Source: Aerococcus suis
GTDB lineage: Bacteria > Bacillota > Bacilli > Lactobacillales > Aerococcaceae
Direction: 5' to 3'
Assembly: GCF_900176325.1 (NCBI RefSeq)
Contig: NZ_FWXK01000006.1
Location: 1 to 64,000, forward strand
DNA: 64,000 nucleotides
The notes under the pieces are model-generated. The model saw nothing but the letters and a program-made list of their open reading frames with translations, was not told the origin of the DNA and ran no database searches. The position numbers and the translations under genes are program-made. Position 1 is the stretch's first letter; each line of letters begins with the position of its first letter. Of this stretch, positions 35,373-45,766 are shown piece after piece.

Positions 35373-36486
35373 ATGGAATTATTTGAAATTAAAAACTTAC
35401 TCGATGAAAATACTGAACAAATTGCTAGCTTTAGGGGGTCTCTTTGACTTAGAGACAATGGAAGCTGATTTAGCGGAATACCAACAAGAAATGGTTCAAC
35501 CCGATTTTTGGGATGATCCGCAAGCCGCTCAAGCGTTAATTAATAAAAATAATGCCCTTAAAGATGTTTATAATACCTTCCATCACTTGGAAACGCAATT
35601 AGAGGACTTAACGGTCGCTTATGAATTGGTCAAAGAATCCGATGATGATGAATTACGGGCTGAACTTGATCATGACATCCAAGCATTTCAAAAGGATATC
35701 GAAAAATATGAACGCTTTTTATTATTAGATGGTGAATATGATAGTAATGATGCTATCTTAGAAATTCACCCTGGAGCTGGAGGCACGGAGTCTCAAGACT
35801 GGGCAAGTATGTTACTGAGAATGTATCAACGTTGGGGAGAACAACATGGTTTTACGGTGAATACGTTAGATTATCAAGATGGTGATGAAGCAGGAATTAA
35901 AAGTGTGTCAATTGAAATTAAAGGCACGAATGCTTATGGTTTCTTGCGCTCCGAACATGGTATTCATCGATTAGTACGTATCTCACCATTTGATTCCAAT
36001 TCACGCCGTCATACTTCATTTGCTTCGGTAGAGGTAATGCCTTCTCTAGATCAAGATACCGAAATTGAAATTAATGAAGATGATTTACGGATTGATGTTT
36101 TCCGGGCTAGTGGTGCTGGAGGACAACACGTTAATAAAACATCATCCGCGGTACGAATTACTCACGAGCCAACGGGTATTGTCGTTTCCTCACAAAATCA
36201 ACGGTCTCAATTACAAAACCGGGAAACAGCAATGAAAATGTTACAAGCAAAATTGGTACGGATTTTAGAAGAACAAAATGCTAAAGAATTAGATGAAATT
36301 CGTGGTGAAAAACAAGAAATTGCTTGGGGCTTACAAATTCGTTCTTATGTTTTCCATCCGTACAATATGGTAAAAGACCATCGTACAGGTGAAGAAACAG
36401 CCAATACACAGGCAGTTATGGATGGCGATTTCGATGCATTTATCGATAGTTATTTAAAATCTAAACTAACGACAGAAGAAAAATAG
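35373..36486 (+). CDS. prfB: peptide chain release factor 2, with programmed +1 frameshift
   Basis: RF2 reads UAA and UGA stops. The frame opens at ATG 35373 ([20 protein letters not shown]) behind GGGGAGG, and meets TGA at 35445-35447 after AGGGGG TCT CTT. Ribosomes must slip +1 on CTT TGA C to continue with DLETMEADL, giving about 370 residues. The internal Shine-Dalgarno-like AGGGGG and the slippery CTT are the classic autoregulatory site. The GGQ motif sits in [15 protein letters not shown]. The SPF-type stop-recognition motif appears in [16 protein letters not shown]. Confidence 0.97.
35433..35448 (+). promoter_or_regulatory. prfB +1 programmed frameshift site
   Basis: AGGGGGTCTCTTTGAC combines a Shine-Dalgarno-like hexamer, a slippery CTT and an in-frame TGA. 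When RF2 is low the ribosome pauses at TGA and slips forward one base. Confidence 0.97.
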
Positions 36487-36547
36487 AGAAGTTAAGTCGA
36501 GTTGAAGATTGAGTAATTGATGCAATGGCATTTGACGGAGGGGTTAG

Positions 36548-37303
36548 ATGAAACGTGTTTTAGTGGTTGATGATGAGCAGTCTATTCGGACATTATTAAC
36601 ATTCAATTTAGAAAAAGCAGGTTATGAAGTGACAAGTGCTGAGGACGGGGAAGAAGCCCTTAGCTTTATTCGCCAACAAACCTTTGATTTTATTATTCTA
36701 GATTTAATGATACCGAAGATTGATGGCATGGAAGTTTGTAAACGAGCTCGTCAAGATAAAATCGATACACCTATTTTAATGTTAACAGCAAAAGACGATG
36801 AGTTAGAGAAGATTATCGGTTTAGAATTAGGGGCAGATGACTATATGACGAAGCCTTTTAATAATCGAGAAGTCTTGGCGCGTATGAAAGCTATCTTACG
36901 TCGCTATGAAAAAAATCAAACACCTGGGACTCAAGTGGTGGCTCATCCGGAATCAGCTGAACCAAGTGAAACCGCTAAAGAAGTAGCAGCTAGTGATGAA
37001 ATCATTACAGTCGGAGATATTGAAATTCACCTTGATGATTTTGAAGTGTTTGTTCGTGGAGAGCTGGTTGAAATGACGCCTAAAGAATTTGAATTATTAG
37101 CCTATATGGTGCAACGTTTGAATCGGACGTTATCTCGTGATCAATTGCTACAAAAAATTTGGCGATTTGACTATACTGGTGAAACACGTATTGTCGACGT
37201 TCATATTAGTCATTTGCGTGAAAAAATAGAAGAAGATATGAAGAACCCTAAATATATTACCACCGTCCGTGGTTTCGGTTATAAATTTGAGGTGCCAAAA
37301 TAG
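36548..37303 (+). CDS. phoP: OmpR-family response regulator (PhoP/PhoB-like)
   Basis: A 251-residue response regulator. The receiver domain spans 1-120, with acidic pocket Asp9/Asp10, phospho-acceptor Asp52 in LDLMIPKIDG and Lys in TKPFN near 102. A linker of about 35 residues leads to a winged-helix domain (about 155-250) ending ITTVRGFGYKFE. Its place before a PAS-containing kinase and the pst genes, plus Pho-box repeats ahead of pstS, identify it as the phosphate regulator. GACGGAGG precedes the ATG. The gene looks intact. Confidence 0.92.
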   Translation: MKRVLVVDDEQSIRTLLTFNLEKAGYEVTSAEDGEEALSFIRQQTFDFIILDLMIPKIDGMEVCKRARQDKIDTPILMLTAKDDELEKIIGLELGADDYMTKPFNNREVLARMKAILRRYEKNQTPGTQVVAHPESAEPSETAKEVAASDEIITVGDIEIHLDDFEVFVRGELVEMTPKEFELLAYMVQRLNRTLSRDQLLQKIWRFDYTGETRIVDVHISHLREKIEEDMKNPKYITTVRGFGYKFEVPK

Positions 37304-39094
37304 ATGAAGAAACTAACGATGATGATAACAACAGTGTTCGCACTGTTGTTTATTTTATATAGTGTGACCTTTTCAGTGATTACGAATAACGTTGTTTTTA
37401 ATGCAGTGAACGATGAAACTAAAAATAATATGTTAGGAACCGTTGCTACCTTACGTCCAGCTTTTCGATTGCTAGATGAGAGTGATGTGAGTGATAAAAC
37501 CAGTCAATGGGATGATGCGAAAAATGCGATTACTCAAACGCTAAATCCCAATGAACGCATTGCGATTTACGATGTCGATGAGAATCCAATTTATAGTTTT
37601 GGAAATGAGAAACTTATCGCTATTCAACCGAGTGAAGCAACTTTTGAAGATGCTAAACAAGTGGGAAATAATACGGCTGTAAAACCTAATGACGAAGGGA
37701 AAATTACCTATGCTTATATGGAAAAAATATACAATAATAAAAATTAAGTAATTGGTTATTTACAAATTTCTCGCTTTATTACGGATATTTCCCATATTCA
37801 ACAGCAATTACTCTTATTCTCTATTATTGCGTCGGTTTCTATTGTTGTTATTCTGTTTATCTTACTTTTTCTTTATTTCCGGCGTTTATCCTTACCCATT
37901 CAAACGATTAATCGACAACTCGATAAGTTAGCAGTTGGTGACTATTCTGATGAATATACGCCAATGCGTTTAAACGAATTCGATATGATTGGGGAAAATG
38001 TGAATGCTTTATCTGATAACCTTCAACAACAAAATTTCCAAATTCAAATGCAAGATGAACGGTTAAGTTTAATGGTGGATTCGATGATTTTAGGTGTTTT
38101 ATTAATTGAGTCCGATCGTCGGATTACTTTAGCTAATCCTGCTGTTTATCATATTTTAAGTATTGATGAGAGTGTGATTTCTAAAACATTTACGTCAGTA
38201 TTAACGAGTTTCCGTTTAATTCAAATGATTGAAAAAAGTTTCAAAGACCGAGTGCCGTTGAATGAGGAAATTTATCTTTATCATCCGAAAGAAATGGTAC
38301 TCGATGTTAACGTGATTTTTGTGGATGATCATGACAATGATGAAATGAATGAACAAGTTATTGTACTGATTTATGATATTACCGATATTCGTCGCTTAGA
38401 AAAAATACGGACAGATTTTATTGCCAATGCTTCTCATGAACTAAAAACCCCTGTTACTGCATTACAAGGTTTCTCAGAAACATTGTTAGAAGGCGCTATT
38501 GATGATAAGGATACAGCAATTGAGTTTGTAAAAATTATGAACAAAGAAAGTAAACGACTTAATCAACTGATTGCAGATATTTTAGACTTAGCGAAAATTG
38601 AACAAGACCAAGTCGGCCACCATCTTGAACCTATTGATTTACAAATGGCGGTAGATGAAGTGGTGCAACAAGTACAGATGGAAGCCGATAAAAAAGGGAT
38701 TCATTTATCAACAGTCAATGCGGTGGGTAGTGAGATTATCTTTAATAGTGAAAAAGGGTTACTCAACCAAATTATTACGAATTTGGTTAATAATGCAATT
38801 AACTATACAGATGAAAAAGGTAACGTGACAATTGTGATTGATGACTTAGAAAATAATGTCCAAATTCAAGTGATTGATACGGGAATTGGTATTCCTGAAG
38901 ATGATTTGCCAAGAATTTTTGAGCGTTTCTATCGAGTCAGTAAATCGCGGTCGACATCTAGTGGAGGCACCGGATTAGGTTTATCCATTGTCCGCAATAT
39001 TGTTCAATCGTTAGGTGGTCGTATTGATGTGATGAGCCAATTAAATGAAGGTAGCGAATTTAGAGTCCTTTTACCTAAAAATACGGAGGAATAG
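37304..39094 (+). pseudogene. phoR: PhoR-like sensor histidine kinase interrupted by an in-frame stop
   Basis: The 597-codon reading frame is continuous except for one TAA at 37745-37747 (after KIYNNKN, followed in the same frame by VIGYLQISRF). Before it lie TM1 (about 5-28) and the extracellular domain. After it come TM2 (about 167-190), HAMP, PAS, the HisKA motif ASHELKTPVTAL (His near 378) and the HATPase boxes NNAINYTDEKG, DTGIGIP and GGTGLGLSIV. There is no frameshift, only the stop. The kinase half could restart at ATG 37964, which would lack TM2 and part of HAMP. It may be inactive, read through at low level, or an assembly error. Confidence 0.85.
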
Positions 39095-39110
39095 GTTGTG
39101 AAAATGTGAA

Positions 39111-39157
39111 TTTACATAAAATTTACATTAAATTAACAAAACACCTCTAAATTTACA
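39111..39157 (+). promoter_or_regulatory. Pho-box direct repeats upstream of pstS
   Basis: TTTACA at 39111, TTTACA at 39122 and TTAACA at 39133 are spaced exactly 11 bases apart, and another TTTACA occurs at 39152. This fits PhoP boxes of Firmicutes, TT(A/T/C)ACA about one helical turn apart. TATAAT follows at 39190-39195. Confidence 0.85.
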
Positions 39158-39252
39158 CGAATGAGACATTAGTTTTAATAAACAATCGTTATAATAGCGA
39201 TTGAAGACGAAATGAATGTCATTCTTTAATATAATGAAAAGGTGGAAAGATG

Positions 39253-40101
39253 ATGAAATTCAGTAAATTATCGAAATTAGTAGTAACTTTAGGTGCAACA
39301 GCTGCTTTAGCTGCTTGTGGTAACGGTGGTTCTGGCGATTTAATTTTTGTTGTTTCTCGTGAAGAAGGTTCTGGAACACGCGATGCGTTTACAGAAATTA
39401 CTGGTGTCGCTGAAGACGATCAAGATAATACAGTTGATACAGCAACCATCCAAAATGGGACTGACCAAGTCATTACGTCAGTTTCTGATGACCCTTCAGC
39501 TATTGGATATATTTCATTAGGTTCTCTAAATGATAGTGTTAAAGCGGTCAAAGTTGATGATGTTGAAGCAACTGAACAAAATGTTGCTGATGATAAATAC
39601 CCATTATCTCGTCCATTTAACATTGTATATCAAGGTGAATTAGAAGGCGCAACGAAAGACTTCCACGATTTCATCTACTCTAAAGAAGGACAAGACATTG
39701 CCTTAGACCAAGATTATGTGCCAGTTGATTCAAATGCTGAACCATATAAAGGGGATGGCGACCAATCTGGTAAAATTAATATTGTTGGTTCCACTTCAGT
39801 TGCTCCAGTATTAGAAGCAATGGCAGAAAAATATATGGAATTAAACCCAGACGTTAACATTTCAATTACAGCAAATGGTTCTTCTGCTGGAGTCCAAGCC
39901 GCTATTGACGGAACTGCTCAATTAGGTATGGCGTCTCGAGAATTAAAAGATGACGAACAATCTAAAGTAAAATCTGAAGAAATTGCTAAAGACGGAATTG
40001 CGGTAGTGGTTAATAATGATAACGATACTGAAGGGCTATCAATGGACCAAGTCAAACAAATTTTCACTGGTGAAATTACTGATTGGTCTGAATTAAACTA
40101 A
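39253..40101 (+). CDS. pstS: phosphate-binding lipoprotein PstS, half-swapped form
   Basis: A 282-residue lipoprotein with lipobox LAAC (Cys22) that captures phosphate for PstCAB. The sequence halves are in swapped order relative to the classical protein: VVSREEGSGTRDAF...YISLGSL comes first (30-155) and GKINIVGSTSVAPVLEAMAE...GIAVVVNNDN...IFTGEITDW last (170-282). I recall the same order in pneumococcal PstS, so it is a lineage trait, not a rearrangement here. Phosphate contacts (SREEGSGTRD, GSTSV, NGSSAG) are all present. The ATG at 39253 is preferred over 39250 for spacing from AAGGTGG. Confidence 0.93.
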   Translation: MKFSKLSKLVVTLGATAALAACGNGGSGDLIFVVSREEGSGTRDAFTEITGVAEDDQDNTVDTATIQNGTDQVITSVSDDPSAIGYISLGSLNDSVKAVKVDDVEATEQNVADDKYPLSRPFNIVYQGELEGATKDFHDFIYSKEGQDIALDQDYVPVDSNAEPYKGDGDQSGKINIVGSTSVAPVLEAMAEKYMELNPDVNISITANGSSAGVQAAIDGTAQLGMASRELKDDEQSKVKSEEIAKDGIAVVVNNDNDTEGLSMDQVKQIFTGEITDWSELN

Positions 40102-40121
40102 AATAAAAGATAAAAGCCATC

Positions 40122-40156
40122 TATGCTGCTACTAATCTAGTAGCAGCATATTTTTC
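40122..40156 (+). terminator. terminator between pstS and pstC
   Basis: TATGCTGCTAC and GTAGCAGCATA form an 11-pair stem followed by five Ts. It should let more pstS than pstCAB message accumulate, a common way to make excess binding protein. Confidence 0.9.
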
Positions 40157-40226
40157 TTATTTAGCATTTATTTTCGCTTTCATTCTTTGGTATACTTACT
40201 AAGGATGATATAAGAAGGAGAGAAAG

Positions 40227-41099
40227 ATGAATCAAAACAATGTTCTTGAAAACGTAATGAAGTGGGTGTTTTTCCTATCAGCGGTAACATCTATTTTGGC
40301 ATTAGCAGCCATTTGTTATTTTATTTTTGCTCGCGGAATTCCGTTTATTGCTGATTACGGTTTTACGGATTTCTTGTTTGGTGAAAGATGGTCACCAACT
40401 AACGGAACGTATGGTATTGCGCCAATGATTGTTGGTTCCTTATACATGACATTAATTGCCATGATTCTTGGAATACCAACAGGAATTTTTACTGCAGTAT
40501 TTATGGCATTTTATTGCCCACCCAAATTACATAAAATTTTGAAACCGGCTACTAACTTAATGGCTGGTATTCCATCAATCGTTTTTGGTTACTTTGGTTT
40601 AGTGGTCTTAGTACCAGCTATTCGTGATTTTGCCCGGTCGTGGGGAATTCCAACCAATGGGATGAGTATTTTAACAGCTGGCATCATTCTTGCAATTATG
40701 ATTTTACCAACTATTATCTCAATGTCAGAATCATCTTTACGAGCTGTTCCAACGACGTATTATCACGCTTCAGTAGGATTAGGTGCGACACACGATCGTA
40801 CAGCTTATCGTATTATGTTACCTGCTGCTCGCTCAGGAATTTTAGCGTCTGTTATCCTAGGATTAGGACGGGCAATTGGTGAAACAATGGCGGTTGTTAT
40901 GGTGGCTGGTAACCAAGCAATCTTCCCACGCGGTTTATTCCACGGAGCTCGAACAATGACAGCCAACATCGTTTTAGAGATGGCTTATGCTTCTGGAACG
41001 CATCAGAATGCATTGATTGCGACTGGAGCCGTATTATTTGTCTTTATTTTAATTATCAACTCAATCTTTGCAATTGTGAAACGTCAGGGGGTTAAATAA
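40227..41099 (+). CDS. pstC: phosphate ABC transporter permease PstC
   Basis: A 290-residue inner permease subunit with six membrane helices. The cytoplasmic coupling loop GLGATHDRTAYRIMLPAARSGI (about 190-212) is the EAA motif that docks on PstB, and GIPSIVFGYFGL is typical of the family. AAGGAGAG precedes the ATG at 40227. Its stop overlaps the start of pstA by one base (TAATG), giving strong coupling. A terminator separates it from pstS. Confidence 0.95.
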   Translation: MNQNNVLENVMKWVFFLSAVTSILALAAICYFIFARGIPFIADYGFTDFLFGERWSPTNGTYGIAPMIVGSLYMTLIAMILGIPTGIFTAVFMAFYCPPKLHKILKPATNLMAGIPSIVFGYFGLVVLVPAIRDFARSWGIPTNGMSILTAGIILAIMILPTIISMSESSLRAVPTTYYHASVGLGATHDRTAYRIMLPAARSGILASVILGLGRAIGETMAVVMVAGNQAIFPRGLFHGARTMTANIVLEMAYASGTHQNALIATGAVLFVFILIINSIFAIVKRQGVK

Positions 41100-41914
41100 T
41101 GGATAAGGTATTACGTGGTTTAACTTATTTCTTTACATTTGTCACCTTTGGAACCTTGGCGTTTATCTTACTCTATATATTGGTCACCGGGATTCCACAC
41201 CTATCAACGGATTTATTTGCTTGGAAATATACAACTGGTAACGTGTCAATGACACCAGCAATTATTACGACTTTATACTTAGTAGCTGGTTCTTTATTAA
41301 TTGCGGTTCCACTTGGTGTTTTCGCAGGTTTCTATTTAGTTGAATATGCCGGTAAAAATAATAAATGGGTAGAAGCCATTCGTATCGCGACAGATACATT
41401 AACGGGTGTTCCATCAATTGTTTTTGGTTTGTTTGGTATGTTAGCGTTCGTATCTGCTGCCGGTTTCCAATATTCGTTAATTTCAGGGATTTTAACTTCT
41501 GCTATTATGGTTTTACCTTTAATTATTCGAAATACCGAAGAAGCTTTAATGTCTGTTAACGATAGTTTAAGAAATGCTAGTTTTGGATTAGGGGCTGGTA
41601 AATTACGGACAATCTTCCGTATCGTTTTACCAGTGGCAATGCCAGGTATTTTATCTGGGATTATTTTATCAGTTGGACGGATTGTTGGTGAAACAGCTGC
41701 CTTAATGTATACATTGGGAACAGCTACTTCATTACCAACGAGCCTATTCTCATCTGGACGGACATTAGCGCTCCATATGTATGTGTTGTCTAGTGAAGGG
41801 TTACACCGTGATCAAGCAAATGCAACAGCGGTTATCTTATTGATTGTTGTTTTAGCTATCAACGGTTTATCAACTTGGATTTCTGGACGTTTCGCTAAAG
41901 GAGGACAAAACTAA
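41099..41914 (+). CDS. pstA: phosphate ABC transporter permease PstA
   Basis: A 271-residue partner permease with about six helices. [15 protein letters not shown] lies near residue 102, and the EAA loop [22 protein letters not shown] near 160-182. The segment [13 protein letters not shown] is the conserved PstA signature. It overlaps pstC by one base and is followed within 2 bases by pstB. Length is on the short side of the family but complete. Confidence 0.95.
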   Translation: MDKVLRGLTYFFTFVTFGTLAFILLYILVTGIPHLSTDLFAWKYTTGNVSMTPAIITTLYLVAGSLLIAVPLGVFAGFYLVEYAGKNNKWVEAIRIATDTLTGVPSIVFGLFGMLAFVSAAGFQYSLISGILTSAIMVLPLIIRNTEEALMSVNDSLRNASFGLGAGKLRTIFRIVLPVAMPGILSGIILSVGRIVGETAALMYTLGTATSLPTSLFSSGRTLALHMYVLSSEGLHRDQANATAVILLIVVLAINGLSTWISGRFAKGGQN

Positions 41915-41916
41915 AC

Positions 41917-42717
41917 ATGGAAAATACTAAGCAAGATTTAAACATCAAAATGCAGGCTCGTAACATGGATTTGAGTTACGGATCATTTAAAGCGTTAGAA
42001 GATATTAACATTGATATTTATGAAAAACAAGTGACAGCATTAATTGGTCCTTCAGGATCAGGGAAATCCACTTTCCTGAAAAGTTTAAACCGAATGAACG
42101 ATTTGGTTGAAGGATGTAAAATTACTGGTGATATCACTTTAGAAGGTAAAGATATTTTCAATCGTGATTTAGATGTTAACCAATTACGTAAAAATGTCGG
42201 AATGGTGTTCCAACATCCAAACCCATTCCCAATGAGTATTTATGACAATGTGGCTTACGGACCACGTACTCATGGAATCAAAGATAAAGAAAAATTAGAC
42301 CAATTAGTTGAAGAATCCTTAAAAGGAGCCGCTATTTGGGATGAAGTCAAAGATGACTTAGGTAAAAACGGTTTAGCTGTTTCTGGTGGTCAACAGCAAC
42401 GGATTTGTATTGCTCGTGCTTTAGCGGTAAAACCAGATGTCTTATTAATGGATGAACCAACATCAGCGCTGGACCCAATCTCAACATTAAAAGTTGAAGA
42501 ATTGATTCAAGAGTTACGTAAAGACTATACAATTGTTATCGTAACGCATAATATGCAACAAGCTGCTCGGGTATCTGATTACACAGCTTTCTTCTATGCA
42601 GATCCTGAAAAAGGTGGCGGACATTCAACGATTATTGAATTTGGAGAAACAGAACAAATCTTCAATAATCCAAATAATGAACAAACAGCCGATTACGTTG
42701 CTGGTCGCTTTGGTTAA
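41917..42717 (+). CDS. pstB: phosphate ABC transporter ATPase PstB
   Basis: A 266-residue ATPase that powers phosphate import. Walker A is GPSGSGKST (about 43-51), the ABC signature VSGGQQQR lies near 152, and Walker B is [11 protein letters not shown]. The family segment [17 protein letters not shown] is present. The start ATG at 41917 follows GGAGGACAAAAC. A terminator closes the operon directly after it, and no phoU follows, although phoU is the usual last gene. Confidence 0.97.
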   Translation: MENTKQDLNIKMQARNMDLSYGSFKALEDINIDIYEKQVTALIGPSGSGKSTFLKSLNRMNDLVEGCKITGDITLEGKDIFNRDLDVNQLRKNVGMVFQHPNPFPMSIYDNVAYGPRTHGIKDKEKLDQLVEESLKGAAIWDEVKDDLGKNGLAVSGGQQQRICIARALAVKPDVLLMDEPTSALDPISTLKVEELIQELRKDYTIVIVTHNMQQAARVSDYTAFFYADPEKGGGHSTIIEFGETEQIFNNPNNEQTADYVAGRFG

Positions 42718-42745
42718 GATGATATTTCATTTCTAGAAATGATAG

Positions 42746-42774
42746 AAGAGTGGATGATTATCCACTCTTTTTTA
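42746..42774 (+). terminator. pst operon terminator
   Basis: AAGAGTGGAT and ATCCACTCTT pair around GATT-type loop sequence and are followed by six Ts. Confidence 0.9.
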
Positions 42775-42870
42775 TTGCCGTAAAAAAGCATATAATGTTT
42801 TTTACTCGTGGAAAACATAGAATTAGCGTATGATAGTGTTGGGAGACGTACACAGGAAGGAGTTGACAGT

Positions 42871-45690
42871 ATGAAAGATGAAATTGTCGTTCATGGTGCA
42901 CGTTCGCACAATCTAAAAGATGTCGATATTTCGATACCAAAAAATAAAATGGTGGTTGTTACAGGATTGTCAGGATCAGGAAAGAGTTCCTTAGCGTTTG
43001 ACACGCTATATTCTGAAGGACAACGACGTTATGTGGAAAGTTTGTCAGCTTTTGCGCGTCAATTTTTAGGAAATACAGACAAAGCCGATGTTGATTCCAT
43101 TGATGGCTTAAGTCCAGCAATTTCGATTGACCAAAAAACGACAAACCGAAACCCTCGTTCGACGGTAGGGACTATTACGGAAGTCAATGATTATTTACGG
43201 CTATTATTTGCGCGAATTGGGGAACCGATTTGTCCTAATGATGGGACTAAAATTACGAGTGAAACAATTGATCAAATGCTTGATCGGATTTTAGAACTTC
43301 CTGAACGTAGCAAAGTCCAAATTTTATCACCTGTTGTTACTGGTAAAAAGGGACAACATAAAAAAATCTTAGAAGGTATTCGTAAACAAGGGTATTTACG
43401 TGTTCGCATTGATGGCGAATTGTATGATATTGAAGAATTACCTGAGTTAGAAAAAAATAAAAAACATGATATTGCCATTGTGATTGACCGCTTAGTCATT
43501 AAAGACGGCATTCGTGGACGTTTAGCCGATTCATTAGAAATGGCTTTACGCTTAGCGGATGGCTATGCCCTTTGTGATGTCATCGATGGGGAAGAAATTT
43601 TATTTTCAGAGCATTATTCATGCCCTCATTGTGGGTTTACAGTTGGAGAATTAGAACCTCGCCTCTTTTCATTCAATGCGCCATTTGGAGCTTGTCCTGA
43701 TTGTGATGGGATTGGTATGAAATTAGAGGTTGATCCAGAATTAGTTGTCCCAGATAAAACAAAAACGTTAAGCGAAGGAGCCTTAGCTCCTTGGGATTCT
43801 AAAACATCGAACTACTACCCTCAATATATGGAAATGGCAGCTAAAGCATTTGGTGTGCCATTAGATGTCCCATTTAAAGACTTAAGTTCTGACCAACAAC
43901 AACTCATGTTATATGGGTCAGGAGATAAGGAATTCCATTTTCATTACGAAAATAAATTTGGAAAAGTCCAAGATAAGATGACAACTTATGAAGGCGTCAT
44001 TCCTAATGTTAAAAGACGTTACCATAATACGAGTAGCCAAGCTATGAGTGACGTCATGCGCCAATATATGACGGAATTAACGTGTGAAACCTGTCATGGG
44101 AAACGTTTAAATCGTCAAGCTTTATCTGTTAAAGTTGGTGGTCATGACATTGCTGAAGTGACGAACTATCCGATTAGTCAATCACGAGCATTTTTTGAAA
44201 ACTTACAGTTAAGTGAACAAAATATAAGTATTGCCAAACCAATTTTACGTGAATTAAAATCGCGTTTGAATTTCTTAGACGAAGTCGGATTGGATTACTT
44301 AACGTTAGATCGTAGTGCGGGCACATTATCTGGTGGAGAAGCTCAACGTATTCGTTTAGCCACACAAATTGGGTCTAATCTATCAGGAATTATGTATGTT
44401 CTCGATGAACCATCAATTGGTCTTCACCAACGGGATAATGATCGTTTAATTAAATCGTTGAAACGGATGCGTGATTTAGGTAATACGTTAATTGTGGTCG
44501 AACACGATGAAGATACGATGATGCAATCAGACTACTTAATTGATATGGGACCCGGAGCTGGCGATTACGGTGGGAAAGTCGTTGCTGCTGGTACACCGGA
44601 AGAAGTGGCGAATAACAAAGAATCCATTACGGGACAATATTTAAGCGGACAAAAATCAATCCCTCTACCGAAAGAACGTCGAACAGAAGACCGCGGAATG
44701 ATACACGTTCATGGAGCGGCAGCGAATAACTTAAAAGATGTTGATGTGGACTTCCCAATTGGTCGCTTGAATGTCGTTTCAGGTGTCTCTGGTTCTGGTA
44801 AAAGTTCATTAGTCAACGAAGTCTTGAAAAAATACCTACTACGAGAGTTGAACCGGAGTAAATCACCATATGGTAAGGTCAAAGATGTTTCAGGATTTGA
44901 AGAATTAGATAAAGTGATTGATATTGACCAAAGTCCGATTGGGCGGACTCCACGTAGTAACCCAGCGACTTATACGTCCGTTTTTGACGATATTCGTGAG
45001 CTATTTGCGCAAACGAATGAAGCTAAATTACGTGGCTATAACAAAGGTCGGTTTAGCTTTAATATTAAAGGTGGTCGTTGTGAAGCATGTCACGGCGAAG
45101 GAATTATAAAAGTCGAGATGCATTTCCTACCAGATGTCTTCGTCGATTGTGAAGTCTGTCATGGGGCTCGTTATAATGCCGAGACGCTTCAAGTACACTA
45201 TAAAGGGAAAAATATTTCTGAAGTATTAGATATGCGAGTAGAAGAAGCATTAGATTTCTTTGATGCTGTACCTAAAATTCGTCGTAAATTACAAACCATT
45301 GTCGATGTTGGTTTGGGATATGTGACATTAGGCCAACCAGCGCCAACATTATCTGGTGGTGAAGCGCAACGGATGAAGTTAGCTAGTGAGTTACAACGAG
45401 TTTCTACCGGTAAAACGTTATATATTCTTGATGAACCGACAACTGGATTACATACGCATGATATTAAACGGTTACTAGACGTGTTGAATCGTTTAGTCGA
45501 TGCGGGCAATACGGTAATTATTATTGAACATAATTTAGATGTGATTAAGACAGCTGATTATATTGTCGATATGGGACCAGAAGGCGGTGAAGGCGGTGGT
45601 ACCGTTGTTGCTACCGGTACTCCGGAAGAAATAGCTGCTGTTCCAGAAAGTTACACTGGACAATATTTGAAACCGTTAATGAGAGACTAA
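42871..45690 (+). CDS. uvrA: excinuclease ABC subunit A
   Basis: A 939-residue damage-recognition ATPase of nucleotide excision repair. Two ABC modules are present, with Walker A GLSGSGKSSLA (about 31) and GVSGSGKSSLV (about 640) and two LSGGEAQR signatures. Zinc fingers appear as CPHCGF...CPDCDG (about 255-285) and CEACHGEG...CEVCHG (about 740-765). The ATG at 42871 is chosen because GGAAGGAG lies 8 bases before it; an upstream in-frame TTG/GTG extension covers untranslated sequence. uvrB, usually adjacent, is not in this window. Confidence 0.96.
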   Translation: MKDEIVVHGARSHNLKDVDISIPKNKMVVVTGLSGSGKSSLAFDTLYSEGQRRYVESLSAFARQFLGNTDKADVDSIDGLSPAISIDQKTTNRNPRSTVGTITEVNDYLRLLFARIGEPICPNDGTKITSETIDQMLDRILELPERSKVQILSPVVTGKKGQHKKILEGIRKQGYLRVRIDGELYDIEELPELEKNKKHDIAIVIDRLVIKDGIRGRLADSLEMALRLADGYALCDVIDGEEILFSEHYSCPHCGFTVGELEPRLFSFNAPFGACPDCDGIGMKLEVDPELVVPDKTKTLSEGALAPWDSKTSNYYPQYMEMAAKAFGVPLDVPFKDLSSDQQQLMLYGSGDKEFHFHYENKFGKVQDKMTTYEGVIPNVKRRYHNTSSQAMSDVMRQYMTELTCETCHGKRLNRQALSVKVGGHDIAEVTNYPISQSRAFFENLQLSEQNISIAKPILRELKSRLNFLDEVGLDYLTLDRSAGTLSGGEAQRIRLATQIGSNLSGIMYVLDEPSIGLHQRDNDRLIKSLKRMRDLGNTLIVVEHDEDTMMQSDYLIDMGPGAGDYGGKVVAAGTPEEVANNKESITGQYLSGQKSIPLPKERRTEDRGMIHVHGAAANNLKDVDVDFPIGRLNVVSGVSGSGKSSLVNEVLKKYLLRELNRSKSPYGKVKDVSGFEELDKVIDIDQSPIGRTPRSNPATYTSVFDDIRELFAQTNEAKLRGYNKGRFSFNIKGGRCEACHGEGIIKVEMHFLPDVFVDCEVCHGARYNAETLQVHYKGKNISEVLDMRVEEALDFFDAVPKIRRKLQTIVDVGLGYVTLGQPAPTLSGGEAQRMKLASELQRVSTGKTLYILDEPTTGLHTHDIKRLLDVLNRLVDAGNTVIIIEHNLDVIKTADYIVDMGPEGGEGGGTVVATGTPEEIAAVPESYTGQYLKPLMRD

Positions 45691-45766
45691 AGGGATAAAA
45701 ATACCTATTCAAATAAATTGTCTTTTGACAAAATTAGTCGTACGATAAGTTAAAGGAGGAGTTAGT

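Noticed and set aside
35317..35445. Separate small gene or a broken prfB
   Set aside because: The apparent break is the programmed +1 frameshift of RF2, with its Shine-Dalgarno-like and slippery sequence.
39253..40101. PstS halves swapped by a local rearrangement or assembly error
   Set aside because: Streptococcal PstS, as I recall it, has the same order, and signal peptide, linker and ligand segments are all intact.
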